DNA of 64,000 bases from Candidatus Acidiferrum typicum (GTDB taxonomy: Bacteria; Acidobacteriota; Terriglobia; Acidiferrales; UBA7541). The stretch spans positions 110,845 through 174,844 of the forward strand of contig JAOAPV010000038.1 of NCBI GenBank assembly GCA_025463055.1, read 5' to 3'. The position numbers were made by a program, and so were the translations under genes. Each line of letters opens with the position of its first letter. The first letter of the stretch is position 1. Below the pieces are notes generated by a model. It was given only the letters and a program-made list of their open reading frames with translations. It searched no databases and was not told the origin of the DNA. Positions 54,643 to 63,543 of the stretch are shown piece after piece.

Positions 54643-54660
54643 GACCGGCGTTCACCGGTC
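54643..54660 (+). promoter_or_regulatory. Hairpin just upstream of the Gfo/Idh/MocA ribosome site
   Basis: GACCGG (54643-54648) pairs with CCGGTC (54655-54660) over a six-base loop. GAGG at 54664-54667 follows at once, so the stem could influence start-site access. The role is inferred only from position. Confidence 0.35.
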
Positions 54661-54673
54661 AATGAGGACAATC

Positions 54674-55993
54674 ATGATTACACGACGTGAGTTTCTCGAT
54701 GCACTTGCTGTGAGCGCGGCGGGGCTAGCCGTGGGAACTACGGCAAAGAGTTATGACCGGATCCTCGGCTCCAACGATCGCCTGAACTTTGCGGTCATCG
54801 GCCTGAATGGACGCGGCTACGCTCATCTCGCGAGCCTCAAGGCCAACCGAAGCTCGGCCCGCATCTCGCACGTCTGCGACGTGGACGCCAATATCCTCAA
54901 GAAATTCGCTGACACCGTGCAGCAAGAAATGGGCGAGGCCCCTGCTGCTGAGAAAGACTTTCGCCGAATTCTCGACCACAAAGAGGTCGACGCCGTCACC
55001 ATCGCCACTCCCGACCACTGGCATGCACCAATGGGCATCGCCGGGCTGCAGGCGGGCAAGCACGTCTACGTGGAAAAGCCGTGCACCCACAATCCCGCCG
55101 AGGGAGAGATGCTAGTGCAAGCGGAGCAGAAGTATGGAAAACTCGTGCAGATGGGCACACAGCAGCGTTCTTCACCTCACACCATAGAAGTCGTCGAGAA
55201 AATTCGCGAAGGCGTCATTGGCCGGCCCTACTTCGCCAAAGCCTGGTACTGCAATGTCAGAAAATCAATCGGCACCGGTAAAGAAGTGCCCGTACCAGCG
55301 CATCTCGATTGGGATCTATGGCAGGGCCCGGCGCCACGTCATCCATATAAGGATAATCTGCACCCTTACAACTGGCACTGGTTCAAAATTTATGGGACGG
55401 GCGAAACGCTCAATAACGGCACGCACGAAGTCGATGTCTGCCGCTGGGCGCTCGGCGTCGACTATCCGAAACGCGTCACCGCATCCGGCGGCCGCTACCA
55501 ATTCAAAGACGACTGGCAGTTTTACGACACGCTGGTCACCAGCTTCGAGTACGAAGACAGAACATTGTCTTGGGAGGGCAAGAGCTGCCAGGGAATGAAG
55601 TATTACGGCCGCGATCGTGGCTCGCTAATCATGGGAACGACCGGCACGGTGCTGGTCGATCGCGATGGCTACGAAATTTACGATCTCAAGGGAAATAAGA
55701 CGGGCGAATTCAAGGCTGGCAGCACAACCTCGTCCTCTGACCTCCAAGGCCGGGATTCCATGACCGATGCCCACTTCGCGAACTTCATCGCGGGCATCCG
55801 CAAAGGCGAGAAGCTCAACGCTCCCATCTCTGTCGGCAACGTAGCTGTAACGATGCTGCAGCTTTCCAACATCGCCTGGGAAGTCAATCGCGAGTTGCAT
55901 CTGGACACGAAAAACGGCCGCATCCTGGCCGACGCGGAAGCAATGAAGATGTGGGGGCGCGAGTACGAAAAGGGCTGGGCCCCGCATGTCTGA
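54674..55993 (+). CDS. Exported Gfo/Idh/MocA-family oxidoreductase
   Basis: A 439-residue NAD(P)-binding sugar oxidoreductase-like protein. The N-terminus ITRREFLDALAVSAAGLAVG is a twin-arginine leader, so it should be exported folded. The Rossmann part runs LNFAVIGLNGRGYAH, with VCDVDANILKK and ATPDHWHAPM; VEKPCTHN holds the family catalytic Lys. The C-terminal domain has YNWHWFKIYGTGETLNNGTHE. GAGG lies six bases before ATG 54674. The stop overlaps the next gene by eight bases. Confidence 0.92.
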   Translation: MITRREFLDALAVSAAGLAVGTTAKSYDRILGSNDRLNFAVIGLNGRGYAHLASLKANRSSARISHVCDVDANILKKFADTVQQEMGEAPAAEKDFRRILDHKEVDAVTIATPDHWHAPMGIAGLQAGKHVYVEKPCTHNPAEGEMLVQAEQKYGKLVQMGTQQRSSPHTIEVVEKIREGVIGRPYFAKAWYCNVRKSIGTGKEVPVPAHLDWDLWQGPAPRHPYKDNLHPYNWHWFKIYGTGETLNNGTHEVDVCRWALGVDYPKRVTASGGRYQFKDDWQFYDTLVTSFEYEDRTLSWEGKSCQGMKYYGRDRGSLIMGTTGTVLVDRDGYEIYDLKGNKTGEFKAGSTTSSSDLQGRDSMTDAHFANFIAGIRKGEKLNAPISVGNVAVTMLQLSNIAWEVNRELHLDTKNGRILADAEAMKMWGREYEKGWAPHV

Positions 55994-56903
55994 GGTGCGA
56001 CGCTGCCTGCCTGGTGATGAGCCGCAAATAAAAAACACTTTCTCCCGACGCGATTTCGCGCGCTCCGGTGCGCTCGTTGCGGCCGCGTTCGCTGCTTCGA
56101 GCGATATCTTCGCACTGGCCCAGCAAGGCCCATCCGCCGGAGAAGCACCGACTATTCATTTCGGCGTCGCCGGCTATACATTCCGCAACTTCAGCCGCGC
56201 GCAGATGATCGCTTTCCTGAAGCAGCTCAATGTGCTCGCGCTGAACGCCAAGGACGTGAAAGATCATCTCCCTACCGATACGCAGCAGGAAGCTGCAGCG
56301 GTGGCGGACTACTCCGCGGCCGGCATCAAGCTTCACGCCGCCGGAACCATCTATTTCCCCAAGGATGAAGACGCGGACATCCGAAGCAAATTCGAATACT
56401 GCAAGCGAGCAGGCATCGGCGTGATTGTCGCCGGTGACCCCGCGCCGGAAACTCTGCCGCGAATCGAGAAATTCGTAAAGGAATACGACATCCGTTTCGC
56501 AATCCACAACCACGGACCGGAAGATAAATTGTGGCATTCACCGCTAGACGTCTTGAATGCGGTAAAGGATATGGATCCGCGCATGGGCTGCTGCATCGAT
56601 GTCGGGCACACAGCTCGCGCCGGCACGGATGTGGTTCAGGCCATCAAAGAAGCAGGGCCAAGGCTCTTCAACGTACACGTGAAGGACCTGACGAACTTCC
56701 AGAGCAAAGAGAGCCAAGTCGCGGTGGGAGACGGCATCATGCCCATGCGCAAGATGTTTGAAGCCCTAATCGCCATGAAGTACAAAGGCTTCGTCGATCT
56801 CGAGTACGAGATTCATCCTGACGACCCAATGCCCGGCGCCATCGCCAGCTTTGCCTATATGCGAGGCGTCCTCGCAGGCCTGGGCTATCCAAGCCACGCC
56901 TGA
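55986..56903 (+). CDS. Exported sugar-phosphate isomerase/epimerase-like TIM-barrel protein
   Basis: A 305-residue AP-endonuclease-2-type TIM barrel. The leader carries FSRRDFARSGALVAAAFA, a twin-arginine pattern. The barrel has FRNFSRAQM, IHNHGPEDKLW, CCIDVGHTARAG, NVHVKDLTN and DLEYEIH, which supply the metal ligands Glu, Asp and His. It overlaps the oxidoreductase stop by eight bases, so the two are translated as a pair and probably process the same exported sugar. Substrate unknown. Confidence 0.88.
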   Translation: MSEVRRCLPGDEPQIKNTFSRRDFARSGALVAAAFAASSDIFALAQQGPSAGEAPTIHFGVAGYTFRNFSRAQMIAFLKQLNVLALNAKDVKDHLPTDTQQEAAAVADYSAAGIKLHAAGTIYFPKDEDADIRSKFEYCKRAGIGVIVAGDPAPETLPRIEKFVKEYDIRFAIHNHGPEDKLWHSPLDVLNAVKDMDPRMGCCIDVGHTARAGTDVVQAIKEAGPRLFNVHVKDLTNFQSKESQVAVGDGIMPMRKMFEALIAMKYKGFVDLEYEIHPDDPMPGAIASFAYMRGVLAGLGYPSHA

Positions 56904-56940
56904 CGCGTCTCTTACCCGAAGCGTTCCGGCAGACACATGC

Positions 56941-57624
56941 TCACGCGCGGTACTTGGGGCGGTAGGCTCCTATCAATCCTGCGATCAGCACCGCAAGGTA
57001 AAGGACGCCAAGAATAGCTTCAAGGATCGAAAACGAACGTGCTTGAGGCGAGACAGGGGTAATCCCAGCGGCGCCGAGCGAAGTCATAGTGCAGAAACTG
57101 TAGTAGATGAAATCGAAGCGGTCGGGAACGCTATGAAGGTTAGTGCGCGGATCCAGATAAAACGCGTTTGGCTGGAACGCGGCTACCAATCCGTAGATGC
57201 TGGCAAAACTGAAGCCTACTAGCAGATAAAGGCAGAGGGCTCCAAAGATGGTTTCCGATGTTGGCTCTTCCGCAGCGAGCACGTGGCGGAAAATAACCAC
57301 GACAATCACAACGTCAAACACAAGGGTCAGCACACTGTTGAATATGAAAAATGAGTGCGCATTGACTTGGGGAAGTACGATTCGTTCGAATAAGGCCGGA
57401 ATCGCAAGCACGATCGCAAAGAGGAGCAGGCCCCGGTGAACGTTGGCTGCATACACGCTGACTATGATGGCGAAGCTTCCGATAATCCGAAATGCGTAAG
57501 AGCCGAAGTGGCTGGCTTCGGCATAGGGAAATAGAATTAGCGTTGCCAGGAGAAAAACGAAGAGCAAAAAGAATCTGTGACCGCCGAGTAGCGGCCCTCG
57601 CCGAGACTGAATTCCCTGCATCAT
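56941..57624 (-). CDS. Potassium-channel-like membrane protein with non-canonical filter
   Basis: A 227-residue integral membrane protein with several hydrophobic segments, the last two forming a pore-loop pair. The filter region reads TMTSLGAAGITPVSPQARSF, where the family usually has TLGYGDITP, so the YGD triplet is AAG. The following helix LEAILGVLYLAVLIAGLIG matches the ion-channel (Ion_trans_2) S6-like helix. The start is ambiguous between ATGs at 57624 and 57621, and a longer frame to 57669. It may be a non-selective or non-conducting homologue. It converges on the isomerase gene. Confidence 0.78.
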   Translation of the reverse strand: MMQGIQSRRGPLLGGHRFFLLFVFLLATLILFPYAEASHFGSYAFRIIGSFAIIVSVYAANVHRGLLLFAIVLAIPALFERIVLPQVNAHSFFIFNSVLTLVFDVVIVVVIFRHVLAAEEPTSETIFGALCLYLLVGFSFASIYGLVAAFQPNAFYLDPRTNLHSVPDRFDFIYYSFCTMTSLGAAGITPVSPQARSFSILEAILGVLYLAVLIAGLIGAYRPKYRA

Positions 57625-57830
57625 CGAACAGTCCAAAACTCCGTCGCCGATGGTACACCTCTTCCGCAAAACCCGACGCTCCTCTGCGTTGTGTTACCAG
57701 AGAAGTCCGGCTAACACGTTTATTGGGCGTTGGTTCGGTGGCTCGATGAGAGTACCTTTCGCGTCATTCCTACCCGCAAACTCATGGTTCGCGCCCCATC
57801 TTATTCGGAAAATGGAATGCGGAGGCGGTA

Positions 57831-58525
57831 TTGCGCTCGCGTCGTTTACTTGTCCTTTGCGCATTTCTGGGAGTGCTTGTCCTCAACTGGCCACCTTGCG
57901 GGACTTCTCATCGCGGCCCAAGCTTAGGGAAGTTCTCGCGCCGACAATCAACAAGCAGCCGGTCGCTTTCGCGAACCGCACGTTTGACCCGGCCTCACCG
58001 CCGGCTGATATGCCACCCCTGGCTCCCGGCGAAATAGCCGTGTGCGATTCCGACTTCGTGTCCAACGCCCGTATCCGCGGGCAATCTCACCAAACGGATG
58101 CCACCCACGCAACCGTCACCATCACGAACGTCAACGTGACGCTGCAGCTCAAGATCAACATCTGGGTGCCGATCGGCGTAACCCCGCATGTGATTGAACA
58201 TGAGGAAGGCCATCGCCAGATTTCGGAATATTACTACCAGACCGCGGACAAACTCGCCGAGCAAATCGCCGCGAAATACCTAGGCAAACGAGTCGATATC
58301 ACCGGCACCGATCTCGGCGCCGAGTCCAGCAAGATGCTCCAAGAAATGGCCAGCCAGGTCACCGGTGAGTACAACAAGGAATTAAACCCGGGACCGACTC
58401 AACTCCTCTACGACGCCATCACGGACCACGGCCGGAATGACGTCGTCGTTCAGGATGCCGTCGCTCACGCCATCAAGAACGTCACGGTCGAGTCAGCGCA
58501 GCCGACGACAAATCCGGGAAATTGA
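57831..58525 (+). CDS. Secreted HEEGH metalloprotein, apparently frameshifted
   Basis: TTG 57831 has GGAGG five bases upstream and opens a signal-peptide-like frame, RRLLVLCAFLGVLVLNWPP, but this frame stops at 58037. The mature part lies in another frame (open from 57650 to 58525): VLAPTINKQPVAFANRTFDP, then HVIEHEEGHRQISEYYY, a zinc-peptidase-like HExxH-type site. Joining the two requires a -1 or +2 shift between about 57890 and 57945. A one-base error, a real mutation or an alternative start at ATG 57812 are possible. The region after the HEEGH is helical. DUF922-like folds share this motif, but I cannot assign a family with confidence. Confidence 0.6.
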
Positions 58526-58767
58526 ACGCGCACCGCCGAATCCTGGGCGATCACAACCAAGTTTATTGACAGTTTCCGAAGTGAGTCACCACAGGTTGTA
58601 CGCAGCGCCGTTGCTGCCAACGCGACGGGACGCCGAGTGCACGTCAGCGATTCCGGTGCCCTTTTGTCGAGGCTGAGCACGCGTCGGATCAGACCTTGCG
58701 TTGGCATTAGGATCTTACGGATGAATCGTAGCTCCGGCACAGGTCGGAGATCAATTCGATTGCAGAG

Positions 58768-59292
58768 CTAAGCAGTCTTCAATGGCCGATGTGCAGTCCT
58801 GTAACTGAACAATTTTTGGCATTCTTCTCGGAGAAATCCGCCGACGACAGGGACGTGGTGATTGCCCTTCTCGAAGACGAGCTCGCAGGGGATAAGACAA
58901 GCTCGCCACTTGTAGTCTTCTGTACCGCGCTTGCGACCGTAAGCGGCAATGTCTTCTTGGGAAACGCCATAGACGACCGCGCCAATTCTGGACCACACGC
59001 AAGCACCGGCGCACATGGCACAGGGTTCATGCGTGGAGTACAGGATGAAGTCGGGCAGGTAGCGGCCATAGCCGCTTGAGACGTATTTCAGCGTTTCCAG
59101 CTCTACGTGTTTGATGCTTGATCCCGAAGTCTTTACTCGATTACCGGCACTGGCGATGACCACCTCACCCTTGCCCGTGAGGCGTGTGATGACCGCGCCA
59201 ATCGGATAGTCACCTCGGTCACCGGCACGCTTGGCCTCCGCGATAGCCAGCTCCATGAACCTCTTTCGCGGTTTGTAGGAACGAGGGACCAT
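58768..59292 (-). CDS. Nucleoside/nucleobase deaminase (CDA superfamily)
   Basis: A 174-residue zinc deaminase. The first motif is HVELETL, with Val instead of the common Ala in HAE, and the second is PCAMCAGACVWS; together they place the zinc ligands His, Cys, Cys and the catalytic Glu. DYPIGAVI is the preceding strand. Guanine, adenine and tRNA-adenosine deaminases share this layout. Neighbours give no hint of substrate. Cytosolic. Confidence 0.88.
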   Translation of the reverse strand: MVPRSYKPRKRFMELAIAEAKRAGDRGDYPIGAVITRLTGKGEVVIASAGNRVKTSGSSIKHVELETLKYVSSGYGRYLPDFILYSTHEPCAMCAGACVWSRIGAVVYGVSQEDIAAYGRKRGTEDYKWRACLIPCELVFEKGNHHVPVVGGFLREECQKLFSYRTAHRPLKTA

Positions 59293-59419
59293 GCATATAG
59301 ATTACATCGGCTAGTCGCGAGCGTTATTCATATATGAAGGCGACAAAGCCGCCTGATTCGGTTCGCAAGGTCGCTCAGCTTCGTTGACTTCTGACGCAGC
59401 CAACGTAATATCTGCGCCA

Positions 59420-59808
59420 ATGTCAGAAATGCAGTCCTTGATTGGCCAAACCATCTCGCACTGTCGCATTTTAGAGAAGCTCGGCGGTAGCGGCATGGGC
59501 GTCGTGTATAAGGCGGAGGACACAAATCTTGGCCGCTTCGTCGCCCTCAAATTTCTGCCTGATCACGTCGCGCGGGATTCGCAGGCGCTAGAACGGTTCC
59601 GTCGGGAAGCGCGAGCAGCCTCCTCCTTGAACCATCCCAACATCTGTACGATCTACACTGCGTCCCTCGCCTGAAAGCCGGGTACTTGGTCGGACTTTAT
59701 GCGGATAATCAGCGGTTCATGCTTTTCGATTGGAAGACCCGCAAGACGACCGAGCTGGCAAACGGGAATAATGTAGGCTGGCCAGTCTTCGATCACCTCG
59801 AAGCTTAG
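59420..59808 (+). pseudogene. Remnant of a kinase-propeller protein (Ser/Thr kinase)
   Basis: ATG 59420 begins a PknB-like N-lobe: [36 protein letters not shown], then [10 protein letters not shown] (the alphaC/beta4 region), but stops at TGA 59672-59674 after about 84 residues. From 59671 another frame reads GYLVGLYADNQRFMLFDW and TRKTTELANG, to TAG 59806-59808, which resembles the C-terminal propeller of acidobacterial kinase fusions. The catalytic loop, membrane helix and most of the propeller are missing, so a large internal deletion has joined the ends. The kinase should be inactive. Confidence 0.75.
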
Positions 59809-59909
59809 CACCCTCGTGAATAGGCCAATGCTTCGCCTTAGTCACGAACATCGACAGCGACATAGCCGACTTCCTGTGCCCAAGTCTACGCAACTATAGC
59901 AGGCATTAA

Positions 59910-59945
59910 GCCTATCGGTGGGACCCGATGGTCCCACCGATAGGC
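59910..59945 (-). terminator. Perfect 16-base hairpin after the YncE/phosphatase gene
   Basis: GCCTATCGGTGGGACC (59910-59925) pairs with GGTCCCACCGATAGGC (59930-59945) over a CGAT loop. On the minus strand it starts 14 bases after the stop of the large gene at 59959. It lacks a T-run, so it may end transcription with help or protect the 3' end. Confidence 0.6.
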
Positions 59946-59958
59946 GAGCGGACGTGGT

Positions 59959-62925
59959 CTATTTCCCGTCTTTATCCTTGTCGTCGGCATCGACTCTCAA
60001 GAACCGGGTTTTGGCAGCTGGAGCAGCCGTTCCCTTCAGACCTTCCCAGAGGATCTTGTTGTAGAGCTCGGCTGGAACCCGGTCTTCTCCCGAGAAGTCG
60101 AAGTTGCGGGTTTTCTCCGCCCAGTATTGCGCGTCATGAGTCGGCTTCAAGTTGCGACCCGAGGCGAACTCGACCTTCTTTGGGTCCAGTCCCAGCGTTG
60201 TCGACTTCAGAAGCGTCGATGCCAGGGCTTTGAAGGTCCACTTGCCTGAGGACTTGGTATCGAACGCATCCGCCATGGGCCGCCCATAGTAGGTGTTCAA
60301 GTTGATGTGCTCCGTGCCCAGGATGTCCTCAATGGTGCGGAGCACGTTGGCCTGACTGTATCGGGTGCTCACAACTGCGTGCTGCTTCACGTAGGGGCCA
60401 ACGAAGTAGGTTGTGGCGCGATGAGAATCCACGTGGTCGGCTCCGTCCTGGGAGTCATCTTCGATGACGATGATTAGCGTGTCCTTCGCGTAAGGGCTGT
60501 TAGCGACGGCTTGGACCAGCAAGCCGACAGCGTAGTCGTTATCTGCCTGTTGTATTTCCGGCGTGTTGACTCCACCGAGCGCCGAACTGAAGCTGCCGGT
60601 GTGATCGTGGCTGAGACCCCGGATCATCTCGAGCGACGGCAGATTGCCGTTGGCAACAAATTGCTGGAACTCACGGTTCCATTCGTTGAAGCGCCAAACG
60701 TCCGGGTAGGCCTGGTCGTAAGCGCGGAAGTACGGATCGTAAAATTTATTCTCATAGATGAGTTGATTAGCCGCAGTGGTCTGGATGACGCCGTCTGCGA
60801 AAGGATCAGAGATAGGGTTCGCAATGGTTCCGATGCTGCCCGGAGTATTGGCCATCCAGCCGTAGTTACGAATGGTTCCGCCGGCGTTCAACACAGCGTT
60901 GAAGATATAGCCCTCCTGATAACCCGTTGGGCCGTCGGTGGCGGCATGGTCACCGTCACCAGCCAAGATATTGGCTGTGCCGCCCTTGAGCGACGAAGTG
61001 GCGCTGCTATAGGGCGTAGTTGCGCCGGTTGGGTCAAAGAAAAAGTCGCGTGCGGCAACGGTATCCAGGTTGCTTGGAATATTCCGGTTCTGGCCTTCCC
61101 CATCATACGAGAGGCCGCGGTTCACGCGCGCGTAGTTTTCCTGCTGCGTGATCGTCTCCGTATTGGTCACCCGGCCACGCATGGACCAGGACCACCCGTC
61201 CATCGATCCGTCGCCAGGGTCCATGAAGTTGTCCAGGGTCACGAAGTTCCGCGCCATGCGATGGAAGCTGGGTGTGACGGGTTCGCCGAAGAGAGTCAGC
61301 GAAGGATCGCCGTTCGAGTGATTGCCCAGATCGCCCAGAATCTGATCGAACGTGCGGTTCTCCTTCACGATGTAGATAATGTGCTTGATTTTCGAACGAA
61401 GGAAGTTCATGGCTTCCGAATCCGATTCGGAGGATTTTATCCGGTATCCGTTGTTGGCTGCTACCTTTGACGTCAAATCCCAGAGATCGTCACTCTCCGG
61501 AACCTGAGCGCTGACAAGCGATGCGTGTTCCAGCTGAAATTGGTACTGGTTGTTCGCCCTCAGTTTAGCGGCTTCAGCGGCATTGCCGCCCGGATAAGTA
61601 ATGATTTGGACGAGGGCCAGGTTGCCGAAGCCATAGCCGGGGTTGGGACCTGTGTTGCTCTTGCCGTTGATGATATACATCCAGCTACCGTCGGCGCTGA
61701 ATGCGACATCGGTCGGGTCATATGCGGTCGGGATAAGGCCGATCGTGCTGAAAGCGTGGCGGCCACTTAGCGCTATCACTGCGATAGAGTTCGAACCCGC
61801 GTTAACTGCATAAAGCAAATTCTTGACGCGATTAACGGCGACCGCGGTCGGCGCCGCGCCAGTTGTGTTCGCGGGCAAATCCAGATGGGCTGGGGCCCGC
61901 GTGTCGATCTTTTGGGTGATCTTGTTGGTCGCTGTGTCAATGACTGCAACCTGGTCCTGATTATCCTGCGCAACATAAAGCGTTGAACCGTCTGCGCTCA
62001 GCGTCATGCCGTTCGGATTGCCATCCGTTTTGATGCGGGCGACCAATGAGCCGGCGGTTTGGGCAACGTTGACGACGACGACTTCACGGTCTCGATCGGA
62101 GCCGACATAGGCGGTGGCGTTGTTCAACACTACGGAGTAGGGGAACGTGCCGCCCTTGGTGCCGTTCGGGGCCCCCGAAGTTGCATAGGGGCGTAGATCG
62201 TATTCATACCGTACTTTTCCGAGGACTGTGTCAATCACGCTAATCGAATCGTTATAGTTGTTGGCGGCGACGATCGTTTTGCCGTCGGCTGAAATGGCAA
62301 GCCCCGCTACGTTGGGCTCGACGCCGAGACCGAGGCCGGTCCGATTGGCAGGGTTGGAGACACAGCCATTTGGGGCGTGGCCAAGGCTGATCTTGGCGCT
62401 TAGCACGAAACTCGTGCCGTTGTTGCTGTAGGCGTACACTGCATCGTCACAGCCCCCGGCTGCGTACACCGTCTGGCTGTTGGGCGCCCAGACCAGACCA
62501 ACGTGCGCATTGAGCTGCTGGATGACTTGCTTCAGGACAGGCTTGCTCTTATTCGCACCTGCAACGTCGTAAAGAAAGAGGAACTGGGTTGAAGCCGCTG
62601 TGTCGACCACACCGGCAGAGTCGTACAGCGAGTTCATTCCGGCTGTCAAGATCGCCAGGGTATTGCCATCCGGACTGACCACGGCCTTTACCGCCTGGCC
62701 CGCGACGAAGTTCGGATAATTTGTGAGGCCAGGATTCAATGGCTGCTGGACCGCGTTAGCCAAGGCCATTGGTGTGATATACAGTCCTGGCGGCGTCGGT
62801 GATTTCTTATCGTCATCGTCGTCAAGGCTCGCGCTACGTTGCGCGTGTGCGAGACCCGCAAAGACCAGAATGGTCCAGGCGAGCACAAACGCCTTGGGCA
62901 ATTCGTTGAACCTGAACATTTTCAT
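59959..62925 (-). CDS. YncE-type propeller / alkaline-phosphatase-family fusion
   Basis: A 988-residue secreted protein. A signal peptide (FVLAWTILVFAGLAHA) leads into a YVTN/YncE seven-bladed propeller (about 40-510; repeats include AVIDTATNKITQKID, ISVIDTVLGKVRYEYD and SIAVIALSGRHAF). The C-terminal part is a phosphoesterase of the alkaline-phosphatase superfamily, with IIYIVKENRTFDQILGDLG, MDPGDGSMDGWSW and IVIEDDSQDGADHVDSHRA holding metal ligands. A 16-base hairpin follows the stop. The substrate is unknown; phosphodiesters are known for related enzymes. Confidence 0.93.
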   Translation of the reverse strand: MKMFRFNELPKAFVLAWTILVFAGLAHAQRSASLDDDDDKKSPTPPGLYITPMALANAVQQPLNPGLTNYPNFVAGQAVKAVVSPDGNTLAILTAGMNSLYDSAGVVDTAASTQFLFLYDVAGANKSKPVLKQVIQQLNAHVGLVWAPNSQTVYAAGGCDDAVYAYSNNGTSFVLSAKISLGHAPNGCVSNPANRTGLGLGVEPNVAGLAISADGKTIVAANNYNDSISVIDTVLGKVRYEYDLRPYATSGAPNGTKGGTFPYSVVLNNATAYVGSDRDREVVVVNVAQTAGSLVARIKTDGNPNGMTLSADGSTLYVAQDNQDQVAVIDTATNKITQKIDTRAPAHLDLPANTTGAAPTAVAVNRVKNLLYAVNAGSNSIAVIALSGRHAFSTIGLIPTAYDPTDVAFSADGSWMYIINGKSNTGPNPGYGFGNLALVQIITYPGGNAAEAAKLRANNQYQFQLEHASLVSAQVPESDDLWDLTSKVAANNGYRIKSSESDSEAMNFLRSKIKHIIYIVKENRTFDQILGDLGNHSNGDPSLTLFGEPVTPSFHRMARNFVTLDNFMDPGDGSMDGWSWSMRGRVTNTETITQQENYARVNRGLSYDGEGQNRNIPSNLDTVAARDFFFDPTGATTPYSSATSSLKGGTANILAGDGDHAATDGPTGYQEGYIFNAVLNAGGTIRNYGWMANTPGSIGTIANPISDPFADGVIQTTAANQLIYENKFYDPYFRAYDQAYPDVWRFNEWNREFQQFVANGNLPSLEMIRGLSHDHTGSFSSALGGVNTPEIQQADNDYAVGLLVQAVANSPYAKDTLIIVIEDDSQDGADHVDSHRATTYFVGPYVKQHAVVSTRYSQANVLRTIEDILGTEHINLNTYYGRPMADAFDTKSSGKWTFKALASTLLKSTTLGLDPKKVEFASGRNLKPTHDAQYWAEKTRNFDFSGEDRVPAELYNKILWEGLKGTAAPAAKTRFLRVDADDKDKDGK

Positions 62926-63543
62926 GTCGCAATTCCTCTCACGTGAAGTTTCCTCACGATTCAGCCGTGAGGCGAGTGTCGGACCGTAGCATGCCGTCTG
63001 TCGCCCGCAGAGTTGCTACAGTTCAGAGAAAGCCGCGTGAATTCTTCGCGAGTCTGTTGTGATCGCTCGGACGCGAAACTCGACTGCAGGAAGCGCAGGC
63101 GTGCGATCTAACAAGTTTTTCCACCTTAGTCTCAGCGAAAGCTGACGAGATTCTTGAGAGTAATCGACGAGAGCTCAGTGGCTTGAACCTCAGGACCCCG
63201 GGGCCAATTCGAGACTCTGGGCGGATCACGGGCAACTCTGACGTAACCAGATTTAGTAAGGGTTGCCGACCATCCGTCCGGAATCAGTGTGAACCTACAG
63301 GTCGAATACAAACAATTCATTGGAAATGTGCACCTCGTCGGCTCATCGCTTAGGTGAACCGCATACTTCTTCGCCTCGATATGCAATCGGACGGGTCACC
63401 ACATTTTCTAAGACTGCTACAGGAAAGACCGATGTATCATTCGACATCTAGCCCGCGTACGTCACGTTCCACCGTGCGAGGAATTATCGGGACCGAGGCG
63501 CGGGCCTTCCGAGATTGAGTCACCCACAAGTACACGAAATCCC
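62926..63543. other. Long intergenic region with an inverted repeat
   Basis: The segment holds no gene I would support. CCTCACG (62952-62958) and CGTGAGG (62966-62972) form a seven-base hairpin in the leader of the phosphatase gene. An 84-codon minus-strand frame (63132-63386) starts with TTG and has no ribosome site, so I left it out. The promoter of greB must lie at its right end. Confidence 0.5.

Noticed and set aside
59809..59909. Minus-strand stretch resembling the LGH end of a tyrosine recombinase
   Set aside because: Only about 25 codons, interrupted by a stop and lacking the catalytic Arg and Tyr.
60511..61470. 319-codon plus-strand frame opposite the YncE/phosphatase gene
   Set aside because: It has no motif or ribosome site; the minus strand is clearly the coding strand.
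63132..63386. 84-codon minus-strand frame in the last long gap
   Set aside because: TTG start without ribosome site and no recognisable domain; kept only as a remark.
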